In this document: in pieces, positions 55,114 through 63,030 of the stretch | Position numbering within the stretch: the stretch's first letter is position 1 | Layout of the letters: every line of letters starts with the position of its first letter | Source: JAWXVD01 sp044425705 | GTDB lineage: Bacteria; Bacillota; Clostridia; Lachnospirales; Lachnospiraceae | Assembly: GCA_044425705.1 (NCBI GenBank) | Contig: JAWXVD010000004.1 | Coordinates: forward strand, 1-64,000 | Reading direction: 5' to 3' | DNA: 64,000 nt | Program-made: the position numbers and the translations under genes | The notes under the pieces: generated by a model | The model's database searches: none | Told to the model about the DNA's origin: nothing | The model's input: the letters and a program-made list of their open reading frames with translations, nothing else

Positions 55114-55662
55114 TTATAAAATAGATTTGCAAATTTGTTCATCAGGATTAGCAATTATAGAAGAGTCTAAATACATACCATTTTCACCTACAACTGCTTT
55201 CGCTTTATCAATAGCCGCTTGAACGGAAGAAACTTCTCCTGTTAAAAACATAAATGATTTACCACACATACCTTTTGCAATCCTCAATTCAATTAATTCA
55301 ACAATTGCAGTTTTTGCCGCAATGTCTGCTGCTACAATAATCGAAGATGCATCATATGTTTCTAAAATCCCTAATGCTTCTACCTTTCCTATCTCAGCAG
55401 TACCATAAATTGCTGGAAAAATAGATTCATGTGGATTTCCCAGCACAAAGCTGCCGATATATTGTTCGCCATAATTATTCTTGGCTACTGCTACCGCTGC
55501 ATCAACAGCACTCAATTCTCCTGAAATCAATGCAATATATTTTCCTGGACATACAGTTTGCGCCTCGATTAACTCCACCGCTGCTGTTTTTAACATAGCA
55601 TCTGCTGCTGTCACACCTGTGGAAACAGTTTTAAATTCGATCATCCCAATTGATTTACCCAT
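55114..55662 (-). CDS. pduT: BMC-T shell protein, PduT-like
   Basis: The 182-aa protein contains two BMC domains in tandem (residues 3-85 and 93-180). The first contains TVCPGKYIALISGE, matching the TICPGK segment whose Cys ligates a 4Fe-4S cluster at the pore of PduT trimers. It probably carries electrons across the shell together with the adjacent PduS-like flavoprotein. GGAAGG precedes the ATG. Confidence 0.9.
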   Translation of the reverse strand: MGKSIGMIEFKTVSTGVTAADAMLKTAAVELIEAQTVCPGKYIALISGELSAVDAAVAVAKNNYGEQYIGSFVLGNPHESIFPAIYGTAEIGKVEALGILETYDASSIIVAADIAAKTAIVELIELRIAKGMCGKSFMFLTGEVSSVQAAIDKAKAVVGENGMYLDSSIIANPDEQICKSIL

Positions 55663-55683
55663 GCTAATCTTAATTCCTTCCTA

Positions 55684-55710
55684 TTGTTACAGTTCACACA
55701 TGACCTGCAT
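55684..55710. repeat. GTTAC-type palindromic repeat
   Basis: TGTTACAGTTCACACATGAC then CTGCAT, between the pduS-like and pduT-like genes; the right end is degenerate. Confidence 0.65.
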
Positions 55711-55713
55711 TCT

Positions 55714-57048
55714 TTATTGATTTTCTGCTAAAATCATAATATGTTTACTTGTTACCTCTATCACTTTTCCTTCAACAGAAGCATGAATTGCTACGCTTAA
55801 TCCTTTTCCTGGCTCTGCCACCATATCTCCTATTTTCACAAAGTCTCCTTTATTGACACAGGCAATTGCTAGTGCTCCAATATGCTGACCGAGCAATATT
55901 CTCACTTTTTTCATAGGTACTAATGTATCATCCAATGGTGCTGGTTTATTATATTTTGACAACCCCAACCTTGCTTCTAATCTATTTTCAGGCACCTTTC
56001 TATATTCACGGCTTACTTTTATTTCTTTTGCGATGCGATCACTAGGTGGTTTTACACCAGCCTGCCGTAATCCTGATTTGTATTCTGCAATCAAAGTTCT
56101 TGGAGACAGACTTTGCGGACAAGAAAACAACTCACAAATGCCACAAGAACTACAAAAATAAGTGTCTAAAAATACGCTAGCATCTTGAAAGTCTTGGTTG
56201 GCTGCACTACGCATAAACTTATGCGGTTCAATAGGATGCCCTAGTGCATGTCTTGGACAAAGATCCGTACACATTTGACATTGACAACAAGACGAGGCAG
56301 CTCTTTTTAAATCAATAGATGTATTACTCTGCTTTCTCTGTACTAGGATATGTTGGTTAGGCAAAACAATGACTGCATTTGTTGTTTTCGTTACCAAAGT
56401 ATCTTCATATCCAATACTTCCCATCATAGGACCGCCGATAAAATAAATGGGCTCTTCTACTGTAACTTTTCCTGCCAACGCAACTACATCTTTAATTTCA
56501 CATCCTATAGGTACACGTACTGTAATTGGATGCTCCACTTCCCCAACTACAGATACTAATTTAGAAGCTACTGGTTCACCATCTGTAATAGCTTTATAAA
56601 TATTGTATACAGTTTCAACATTGAATACTGCAATTCCTTCATCAATAGGTAAGCCACCAGGTTTAATTACTTTCCCAGTCACTTCGTAAATCATAACAAT
56701 TTCATCACCCATTGGATATACCTCAGGTAATAAATGTAATTTGATTTTTGGATAAAATTCTAAATATATATTTAAAGCACGGATTGTCGCCTTATATTCT
56801 TTTTTAATACCAATTACAATTTCCTCTGCACCTACAGTATCTGCAATCATTTGAAATGTCTCCAAAATAACATTTGCATGTTGTTCCAATAATTGCTTAT
56901 GTAATTGTAACAATGGCTCACATTCTGCACAATTCATAATAATCGTGTTTGCTCGCTCATCAATTTTCACAAAAGTTGGAAAGCCAGCACCACCAGCACC
57001 GACTATTCCACTATTTTTCAGTATTTCACGCAATTTTTCTATTTCCAT
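55714..57048 (-). CDS. pduS: PduS-like Fe-S flavoprotein (RnfC-like)
   Basis: The 444-aa protein has the RnfC/PduS layout: glycine-rich NADH/FMN region GIVGAGGAGFPTFVK (residues 12-26), SLBB domain (VSVVGEVEHPITVRVPIGCEI), two ferredoxin clusters (CCQCQMCTDLCP and CSSCGICELFSCP) and a C-terminal barrel-sandwich domain. PduS passes electrons for cobalamin reduction or NAD recycling in B12-type compartments; here no B12 enzyme is visible, so it may regenerate NAD through PduT. The start MEIEKLREIL is preferred because it leaves 13 bases to pduN and has AAGGA upstream; the longer frame overlaps pduN. Confidence 0.87.
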   Translation of the reverse strand: MEIEKLREILKNSGIVGAGGAGFPTFVKIDERANTIIMNCAECEPLLQLHKQLLEQHANVILETFQMIADTVGAEEIVIGIKKEYKATIRALNIYLEFYPKIKLHLLPEVYPMGDEIVMIYEVTGKVIKPGGLPIDEGIAVFNVETVYNIYKAITDGEPVASKLVSVVGEVEHPITVRVPIGCEIKDVVALAGKVTVEEPIYFIGGPMMGSIGYEDTLVTKTTNAVIVLPNQHILVQRKQSNTSIDLKRAASSCCQCQMCTDLCPRHALGHPIEPHKFMRSAANQDFQDASVFLDTYFCSSCGICELFSCPQSLSPRTLIAEYKSGLRQAGVKPPSDRIAKEIKVSREYRKVPENRLEARLGLSKYNKPAPLDDTLVPMKKVRILLGQHIGALAIACVNKGDFVKIGDMVAEPGKGLSVAIHASVEGKVIEVTSKHIMILAENQ

Positions 57049-57061
57049 ATCTGTCGCATCC

Positions 57062-57328
57062 TTATAATAAGCCTGTATCATTATCAACAATACCTACAAT
57101 TGCTGCATCGATCGGTGCATGTTCAAGACCACATCCAACTCTAGCAGCACTTCCAAGCGCTACTAAAACTGTTTCACCAATACCAGCTCCAATATTATCT
57201 ATTGCAACTAAATGGCCTGTTTGATTTTTCATCTTTTCAATAGGTTCCACAATCATTAATTTATTTCCTACTAAATTATCATTCTTGCGTGTAGCAACAA
57301 TACTACCTACAACTTTACCTACAATCAT
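57062..57328 (-). CDS. pduN: BMC-P vertex protein, EutN/CcmL family
   Basis: The 88-aa pentameric shell vertex protein has MIVGKVVGSIVATRKNDNLVGNKLMIVEP at the N-terminus, VALGSAARVGCG and APIDAAIVGIVD at the end, all typical of EutN/CcmL/PduN. It caps the corners of the compartment. GGAGG lies 6 bases before the ATG. Confidence 0.94.
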   Translation of the reverse strand: MIVGKVVGSIVATRKNDNLVGNKLMIVEPIEKMKNQTGHLVAIDNIGAGIGETVLVALGSAARVGCGLEHAPIDAAIVGIVDNDTGLL

Positions 57329-57356
57329 GTGTCACCTCCTGAATTTTAAATCTTTC

Positions 57357-57387
57357 GTAACTATTCAGCCATAAGCTGAACTGTTAC
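57357..57387. repeat. GTTAC-type hairpin, TTCAGC/GCTGAA variant
   Basis: GTAACTATTCAGCCATAAGC then TGAACTGTTAC: ends GTAAC/GTTAC and inner stem TTCAGC/GCTGAA. It sits in the pduL-pduN spacer. Confidence 0.7.
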
Positions 57388-57396
57388 ACTAGTTCT

Positions 57397-58041
57397 TTAT
57401 TTAATAATTGTTACAGTATCACCTGTTGCAATTTTACTTGCATTGGCTTCATCTGTATCAATATGCATTTCTAACGTAAAGCTTTCACCTACACGTATTT
57501 TCACTTGATTAAATACAGTACCACGTTCATTGTCTGCTTTTACAGAAACAATTTGTCCATCTTTTACATTGGCTGCCATAGCATCTTTTGGTGACATATG
57601 AATATGTCTCATGGCTATAATACAACCCTCTTTCAAATACAATGCGCCTTTTGGTCCGACAATTGCCACAGCTGCACTTCCAGCAATATTTCCCGATTCT
57701 CTAATAGGTGCTTTCACCCCTAATCTTACAGCATCAGTAGCAGAAACTTCCACTTGAGAAGCTTTTCTAGTAGGTCCTAAAATTCTAACATTTTCAATCG
57801 CTCGAAGTTTTAATCCTACAATTGTTACACATTCATTAGATGCAAATTGACCGCCCATCAAATCTTTCTTCTTAGTCAACTGATATCCAGATCCGAATAA
57901 TACTTCTACATGTTCCTGTGTTAAATGAACATGTCTAGCAGATACACCCATTGGTACCAAAAATCCACAACTTTGTTGCTCATTCTTATGCAATGAATCT
58001 ATCACCATACGTGTGATGATTTCAATTTGTTGATTCTCCAT
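57397..58041 (-). CDS. pduL: Phosphate propanoyltransferase
   Basis: The 214-aa zinc enzyme converts propionyl-CoA and phosphate to propionyl-phosphate and CoA inside the compartment, recycling CoA for PduP. Zinc-binding His are in GVSARHVHLT and AMRHIHMSP. The N-terminal helix NQQIEIITRMVIDSL is an encapsulation peptide that targets it to the lumen. The length fits PduL (about 210). Confidence 0.94.
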   Translation of the reverse strand: MENQQIEIITRMVIDSLHKNEQQSCGFLVPMGVSARHVHLTQEHVEVLFGSGYQLTKKKDLMGGQFASNECVTIVGLKLRAIENVRILGPTRKASQVEVSATDAVRLGVKAPIRESGNIAGSAAVAIVGPKGALYLKEGCIIAMRHIHMSPKDAMAANVKDGQIVSVKADNERGTVFNQVKIRVGESFTLEMHIDTDEANASKIATGDTVTIIK

Positions 58042-58082
58042 TTTGATTCTCCATTCATTTCTATACAGAACTTGAATTTCTA

Positions 58083-58141
58083 AATATGCACGTATCTATA
58101 TCCTTTAGAACTTACTAAAAGCTACTAGATACGTGCATATT
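58083..58141. other. 15-bp stem-loop between shell gene and pduL
   Basis: AATATGCACGTATCT (58083-58097) pairs perfectly with AGATACGTGCATATT (58127-58141). No T-tract follows on the minus strand, so it is more likely an RNA-stabilising or processing element than a terminator. Confidence 0.65.
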
Positions 58142-58152
58142 CAATCTTATAA

Positions 58153-58181
58153 TCTGTTACAGTTCACACACGACCTATAAC
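58153..58181. repeat. GTTAC-type palindromic repeat
   Basis: CTGTTACAGTTCACACACGA then CCTATAACC, directly beside the stem-loop at 58083. Confidence 0.65.
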
Positions 58182-58198
58182 CCCTATGTAGCCAATCT

Positions 58199-58477
58199 CT
58201 ATTTCACTTTTGGTAACATTAACTCAACATCTGTGTGTGGTCTTGGAATTACATGTGTAGCAACTAATTCACCAAGTCTGCTTGCGCTTGCTGATCCAGC
58301 TTCTACTGCTGATTTAACAGCTCCTACATCTCCACGTACCATAACTGTAATTAAACCAGAACCAATTTTCTCTGTTCCTACTAATGCTACATTTGCTGCT
58401 TTACACATTGCATCTGCTGCTTCTACCGCTGCAACTAAACCTCTTGTTTCTACCATACCTAATGCTTCTTGTGCCAT
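58199..58477 (-). CDS. BMC-H shell protein, PduA/PduJ-like
   Basis: The 92-aa hexameric shell protein has [50 protein letters not shown] and [15 protein letters not shown]. The pore loop GSGL is kept, so it is probably permeable to small polar substrates. The start MAQEAL has AAGGAGG 9 bases upstream; the open frame extends 9 codons. It is almost a duplicate of the gene at 59024-59299. Confidence 0.94.
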   Translation of the reverse strand: MAQEALGMVETRGLVAAVEAADAMCKAANVALVGTEKIGSGLITVMVRGDVGAVKSAVEAGSASASRLGELVATHVIPRPHTDVELMLPKVK

Positions 58478-58500
58478 TTTTGTTTCCTCCTTTTTCACAA

Positions 58501-58917
58501 TCACTTTTTATTATTTACAACTTTTTCTGTTTCGCTTACGTCTTTTTCTTTACTATCTACAGCCTTTGCTGTTTTATTTTCAGCTTTTACTGTTTTACTT
58601 GTTGCTTTTTCTGTTACTTCTACTTCTTTTTTGTTAAATCTACTTGCGCTAAGTTCAACTAATCGTACAATTTCATTATGTGGGCTGGCAATCACACCAG
58701 CGGCTACTGGTTTTTTTATGGCTTGACTTTTAGCCGCCTCAATTGCTTCTGTAACAGATGCTACATCACCTTGAATTACAATTGTGGCCAGTCTTCCACC
58801 TAATTTTCTCTCCCAAGTTGCCAACTCTACACCTGATGTTTTACACATAATATCCAATGCATCAATCGCTGCTACTACACCCGTTATTTCAATAAATCCA
58901 TATGATAAATTCGCCAT
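58501..58917 (-). CDS. BMC-H shell protein with charged C-terminal tail
   Basis: The 138-aa protein has a BMC domain (residues 5-90, [28 protein letters not shown]...[13 protein letters not shown]...[16 protein letters not shown]) followed by about 45 residues of low-complexity Lys/Glu/Thr/Val repeats ([18 protein letters not shown]). PduK also has a C-terminal extension, but this one lacks the Cys cluster. The tail may face the lumen or cytosol and bind partners; this is inference. It is 23 bases upstream of the next shell gene. Confidence 0.88.
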   Translation of the reverse strand: MANLSYGFIEITGVVAAIDALDIMCKTSGVELATWERKLGGRLATIVIQGDVASVTEAIEAAKSQAIKKPVAAGVIASPHNEIVRLVELSASRFNKKEVEVTEKATSKTVKAENKTAKAVDSKEKDVSETEKVVNNKK

Positions 58918-58924
58918 GAATCAT

Positions 58925-59000
58925 TAACCTCCGCATAACCCTTAGGGCTTTATGCAATCTTTGTATTGATATCCATTTATTTTACTTACGGAAGTAAAAT
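58925..59000. other. Two small stem-loops between shell genes
   Basis: GCATAACCCTTAGGGCTTTATGC near 58933 and TTTTACTTACGGAAGTAAAA near 58981 are short palindromes in the 106-base spacer. Confidence 0.45.
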
Positions 59001-59023
59001 TACAGACTTTATTACTTCACATA

Positions 59024-59299
59024 CTAAACTGTAGGAAGAATTTTTTCTACATCTGTATGTGGTCTTGGAATTACATGTGCTGCTACTAATTCACCTAGTC
59101 TGCTTGCCGCTGCTGTTCCACTTTCTACCGCTGCTTTTACAGCTCCTACATCTCCACGTACCATAACTGTTACTAAACCAGAACCAATTTTTTCTGTTCC
59201 TACTAAAGTTACTTCAGCCGATTTTGTCATTGCATCTGCTGCTTCAATTGCAGCTGTAAGTCCTCTTGTTTCTACCATTCCTAATGCTTCTTGTGCCAT
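59024..59299 (-). CDS. BMC-H shell protein, PduA/PduJ-like (second copy)
   Basis: The 91-aa protein differs from the 58199-58477 product at only a modest number of positions (for example [20 protein letters not shown]) and ends [11 protein letters not shown]. Start MAQEAL with GGAG 8 bases upstream. Duplicate major shell genes are usual in such operons and allow high production of the main facet protein. Confidence 0.94.
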   Translation of the reverse strand: MAQEALGMVETRGLTAAIEAADAMTKSAEVTLVGTEKIGSGLVTVMVRGDVGAVKAAVESGTAAASRLGELVAAHVIPRPHTDVEKILPTV

Positions 59300-59347
59300 A
59301 TTATTCTCCATTCTGAATCTGCATGATTCCTGTCAATTTATTTTTCC

Positions 59348-59387
59348 TATACCTTTGTATTTTCTATTTCTTGTAGCCAAAGGTATA
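59348..59387. other. 10-bp stem-loop between shell genes
   Basis: TATACCTTTG (59348-59357) pairs perfectly with CAAAGGTATA (59378-59387). It has no strong T-tract on the minus side. Confidence 0.55.
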
Positions 59388-59462
59388 AACTGTTAATACT
59401 TAATTACTCCACTTTATTATACTAAAGGTTGTGTCATACCACAACTGCTTCATGATAATTTA

Positions 59463-59777
59463 TCAATTTTTATCAAATGCGCTAATCTTCAACATTTTTC
59501 CTGCATCAGCAGTAGGTCTGGGAATAATATGCTGTTGTACAATCCCTGTTAAAGATTGTGCTTTCGCCGCTCCCGCTTCCATGGCTGCTTCCACATCTGC
59601 TATACTTCCTCTAAACTTGATGGTAACAAGTAAAGGTACTGGAAGAGCATCTGCATTACCAGGCTTATTTTTATCAAAATTCTCTAATCTTACATTTCCT
59701 GCTTTACATCCAGCATCTGCCGCCATAAACGCACAAGCAAGACCAAATACTTCTAAAATTCCTACAGCATCTTCCAT
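59463..59777 (-). CDS. Divergent BMC-H shell protein
   Basis: The 104-aa protein has a BMC fold (VGILEVFGLACAFMAADAGCKAGNVRLE, then IKFRGSIADVEAAMEAGAAKAQ, then HIIPRPTADAGKML) with an insertion of about 10 residues (NKPGNADALPVPL) before the central strand. The canonical GSG pore loop is not visible. This points to altered pore properties. It is the first shell gene of the operon after the enzyme genes. Confidence 0.85.
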   Translation of the reverse strand: MEDAVGILEVFGLACAFMAADAGCKAGNVRLENFDKNKPGNADALPVPLLVTIKFRGSIADVEAAMEAGAAKAQSLTGIVQQHIIPRPTADAGKMLKISAFDKN

Positions 59778-59824
59778 TCTAATCCTCCATCTTTTAACTA
59801 CAGTTTAATAACTTTGACTGATAC

Positions 59825-61045
59825 CTATTTATTAATAATGGCAATTTTCAGTCCTGTCATTGCAAGATTAGTTCTGTGACCTTCATTGATTTCTTCCAAT
59901 GAATAAGTGTCTGTAATCAATTTTTCCATTGGTAATCCTAATTTTTTAGCACTCTTTAAGAAATCAAATGTAGTTGCATAATCTCTAAGTGTATATACCC
60001 AAGAACCAACTGTTGTAATCTCTTTTGCACAGATGTCAAAATGAGGATTAATTGTAGCATCTCCACCATTGATGAAGAAACCTAATTCACAAAGTCCACC
60101 ACCATTTCTGATGAATTTATAAACATTGCTATGTGCAATTGGTGAACCTGTACATTGGAATGCAAAATCTGCTAAATGACCATCAAATTTACTTTCTACA
60201 GCACCTGCAAGAGCTTCGATACCTTTGTGATCTTTAAAGTTCACACTATCACTAGCACCTAATTCTTTTGCAAATGTAAGACGTTTTTCTTCTCCATCCA
60301 CAGCAACAATATTTACAATACCCATAGTGCGTAAAATAGCAATACAAATTAAACCGATTGGTCCACATCCTTGTACCACAACTCTACTATTAAATCTAAG
60401 AATACCTGTTGATTTTGCTCGTTCTACAGCATGGATTAAAACAGCTGCTGGCTCAATTAAGATTCTTGAATAAAGGTCTAAATCACTTACATTAAAGATT
60501 GTAGAACCGCCTCTGATTAATATGTAATCTGCAAACCATCCGTTAAAGTGGATATCGTCATCTGGCAACAAGCCATACACATCTGCTCCACCAACGTTTT
60601 GTTTGTTTAAATCAAACATTGTAATATCTGGATTATCTTTGAAAATCATACAAGAAACTACTTTATCACCAAGTTTCAAATCTTTTCCTGCACTATCTTT
60701 CTTTACATTTTTACCCATTTTTACGATTTCACCAGTTCCTTCATGTCCTAACACGATAGGAATTAATGAAAATGGATCTCTTTTGAATTCATGTGCATCT
60801 GTTCCACAGATACCACATCCTTCAATTTTTACTAAGATGTCATCATCTCCAACTTCTGGAATAGGAAATTCTTTTATCTCATATTTTTCAAGCTCTGTAA
60901 GCATTGCCACTCTTGCTGTTTTAGGAATTTCTTTACTTCCGCAAGAACAATTCCCGCCACAAGAGCATTCGCTTTTCTCTTCACTTGACATATTGGCAAG
61001 TACCTGTTTTACAATTTCTTCAATATCAATTGCACTTGTGCTCAT
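59825..61045 (-). CDS. Zinc-dependent alcohol dehydrogenase with encapsulation peptide
   Basis: The 406-aa enzyme has an N-terminal amphipathic helix (AIDIEEIVKQVLANM, residues 5-19), a Cys-rich linker (CSCGGNCSCGS, 27-37) and a medium-chain ADH: catalytic zinc GCGICGTDAHE, GHEGTGEIV, and the NAD-binding GCGPIGLICIAIL. It should reduce propionaldehyde to propanol inside the compartment and regenerate NAD for PduP. Iron-type PduQ enzymes usually do this, so the zinc type is a variant. The structural zinc Cys loop of MDR enzymes appears replaced (IFKDNPDITMFDLNKQ). Confidence 0.88.
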   Translation of the reverse strand: MSTSAIDIEEIVKQVLANMSSEEKSECSCGGNCSCGSKEIPKTARVAMLTELEKYEIKEFPIPEVGDDDILVKIEGCGICGTDAHEFKRDPFSLIPIVLGHEGTGEIVKMGKNVKKDSAGKDLKLGDKVVSCMIFKDNPDITMFDLNKQNVGGADVYGLLPDDDIHFNGWFADYILIRGGSTIFNVSDLDLYSRILIEPAAVLIHAVERAKSTGILRFNSRVVVQGCGPIGLICIAILRTMGIVNIVAVDGEEKRLTFAKELGASDSVNFKDHKGIEALAGAVESKFDGHLADFAFQCTGSPIAHSNVYKFIRNGGGLCELGFFINGGDATINPHFDICAKEITTVGSWVYTLRDYATTFDFLKSAKKLGLPMEKLITDTYSLEEINEGHRTNLAMTGLKIAIINK

Positions 61046-61065
61046 CTTATTTACTCCTTTTCTTA

Positions 61066-62457
61066 TTATCTAATGCACAAACTATCTGTCATAACACAAC
61101 GTCTTCTCTTTGTGAAACTTGATGCACTAGTTAATCCCTCACCTGTACGGCTAGCAATTGTAAAGGTACAAATACCTTCACCACCAAAACCAAGTGCTGC
61201 ATAGGAAGGTCCATTTTTCACTAAAATAGCTGTATCGATGGCTTTTGCATATTTCGTGATTCTATCAACATTTTTAGAATGAATATGAGCCGAATGACGA
61301 TTTCCTTGTTCTAACATAACTGCCGTTTCAACTGCTTGATCAAAAGTTTTTACTTTTACAATACCAAGAATTGGCATCATCAACTCTTCTGCAATCAGTT
61401 TGTGATCTGCTGTTCCAAAGAATGTGATACAACGAATGTTATTAGGTACATCTACACCAATCATTGCCAACAATGTTTTGGCATCACGTCCCACACATTT
61501 TCTATTCAATCCGCCTTTTTCAGTAAAGACTGTACGAATTAATTTGTCTTGTTCTTCTGGCGATGCATGATAACAACCTTGTTCTGTCACCATATAATGC
61601 ATCAATTCGTCTGCAATGGATTCAATTGCTACGATTTCTTTTTCTGCGATACATGGTAAATTATTGTCAAATGTACAACCATTTACAATATCTTCTGCTG
61701 CTTTTCTAATATCGGCAGTTTCATCAACTACTGCTGGTGGATTTCCTGCACCTGCACCAATACCACGTTTTCCCGAAGATAACACTGCTGTTACAACACC
61801 AGGACCACCTGTAGCCGCAATCAAAAGAATATCTCTATGCTTCATCATGATTGCACTTGTTTCCATGGTTGGCTTTTCAACAGTAACTGCTACATTGTCA
61901 GGTCCCCCCGCTTCTATAGAAGCCTCATTGATAAGATTAATGGCAAACATAGAAGTTTTCACAGCCTGTGGATGTGGACTAAATACTACAGTATTTCCAC
62001 CTGCAATCATTCCCATCGCATTACATAATACAGTTTCACTTGGATTCGTACATGGAGTAATTGCACCAATTACTCCAAATGGTCCCATTTCAATCAATGT
62101 AAGTCCACGATCACCTGAATATGCTTCTGTTTTAATATCTTCTGTTCCTGGTACTTTATCAGCCACTAATTTATGTTTTAAAATTTTATGACCTACATTT
62201 CCCATTCCTGTTTCATCTACACCCATTCTCGCAAATATTTCTGCGTTTTCATGAGTTTTTCTTCTAATAATAGATATAATTTGTTCTCTTTGATCCATAG
62301 ACATACATCTCACAACTTTTTGCGCTTCTCTCGCTGCTGCAATGGCTGTATTCATATCCCCAAAGATTCCATGCATTTTACTTGGTGCTTCTGCAATTTG
62401 CATTTTCGCAATCACTTCTTGCACGATATCTTGCACCAAATTTTCATTTATAGGCAC
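61066..62457 (-). CDS. pduP: CoA-acylating propionaldehyde dehydrogenase
   Basis: The 463-aa enzyme converts propionaldehyde to propionyl-CoA with NAD. The N-terminal helix NENLVQDIVQEVIAKM is an encapsulation peptide. The catalytic Cys is in FDNNLPCIAEKE; cofactor and CoA regions include GPFGVIGAITPCTNPSETV and AATGGPGVV. The length is normal for PduP/EutE. It overlaps the upstream HbpS/GlcG gene by 10 bases. Confidence 0.94.
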   Translation of the reverse strand: MPINENLVQDIVQEVIAKMQIAEAPSKMHGIFGDMNTAIAAAREAQKVVRCMSMDQREQIISIIRRKTHENAEIFARMGVDETGMGNVGHKILKHKLVADKVPGTEDIKTEAYSGDRGLTLIEMGPFGVIGAITPCTNPSETVLCNAMGMIAGGNTVVFSPHPQAVKTSMFAINLINEASIEAGGPDNVAVTVEKPTMETSAIMMKHRDILLIAATGGPGVVTAVLSSGKRGIGAGAGNPPAVVDETADIRKAAEDIVNGCTFDNNLPCIAEKEIVAIESIADELMHYMVTEQGCYHASPEEQDKLIRTVFTEKGGLNRKCVGRDAKTLLAMIGVDVPNNIRCITFFGTADHKLIAEELMMPILGIVKVKTFDQAVETAVMLEQGNRHSAHIHSKNVDRITKYAKAIDTAILVKNGPSYAALGFGGEGICTFTIASRTGEGLTSASSFTKRRRCVMTDSLCIR

Positions 62458-62933
62458 GACAACACCTCCTCAAATACCTTTTTACCAAATTCGGCTAGGT
62501 AACTATCTTCTATGGCACTTCCACCGCTTACTCCTAAGGCACCTATTAATTGTTCTTTTTGGTAGATTGGTTCTCCTCCACCAAATATGACAATTTTACC
62601 TTCGTTGGTAAACTGAATGCCGTAGAGCGATTCTCCTGGCCCGCTCAATTCTCCTAGTTTTTGGGTAGACATTTTAAAAGCAACTGCTGTATATGTTTTA
62701 TTTACTGCCACATCAAAACTTCCTATGTAAGCATCATCCATACACTGGATTGCTACTGGTCTCCCTGCACCATCTGAAACAGCTACAACAACATTAATTC
62801 CCATTGTTTTTGCTTCATCTTTTACAATTTCAATCAATGAAGTTGCCATATCTAGAGTCATTCCTGACTTTACACTGTTTTGAAAAATAGCTGCCGATAC
62901 CGCTTTGTTTACTAATTTTTCATTCATAGGCAC
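62448..62933 (-). CDS. HbpS/GlcG family protein (PduO C-terminal domain-like)
   Basis: The 161-aa protein is of the GlcG/HbpS fold: VVVAVSDGAGRPVAIQCMDDAYIGSFDVAVNKTYTAVAF, GIQFTNEGKIVIFGGGEPI and GALGVSGGSAIEDSYLAE. The fold is found as the C-terminal half of PduO and as stand-alone haem- or cobalamin-related proteins in microcompartment loci. The N-terminal helix (NEKLVNKAVSAAIFQ) may target it to the lumen. Its function here is unproven. It is translationally coupled to pduP. Confidence 0.88.
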   Translation of the reverse strand: MPMNEKLVNKAVSAAIFQNSVKSGMTLDMATSLIEIVKDEAKTMGINVVVAVSDGAGRPVAIQCMDDAYIGSFDVAVNKTYTAVAFKMSTQKLGELSGPGESLYGIQFTNEGKIVIFGGGEPIYQKEQLIGALGVSGGSAIEDSYLAEFGKKVFEEVLSCL

Positions 62934-62941
62934 CCTTTCAT

Positions 62942-63017
62942 AATTAAGTCCCGTGATTTCACTTGCTTACAAAGGTGAAAACACAAATGCTGTGGATGAA
63001 AATTTATTTTCACCCTT
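62942..63017. repeat. Double-hairpin interspersed repeat, copy 5
   Basis: AATTAAGTCCCGTGATTTCA, the CTTGCTTAC centre, GGTGAAAACAC, then GATGAAAATTTATTTTCACC. It sits inside the operon between fucA and the HbpS/GlcG gene, where it could weaken read-through. Confidence 0.7.
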
Positions 63018-63030
63018 ACACTTACTGTAA

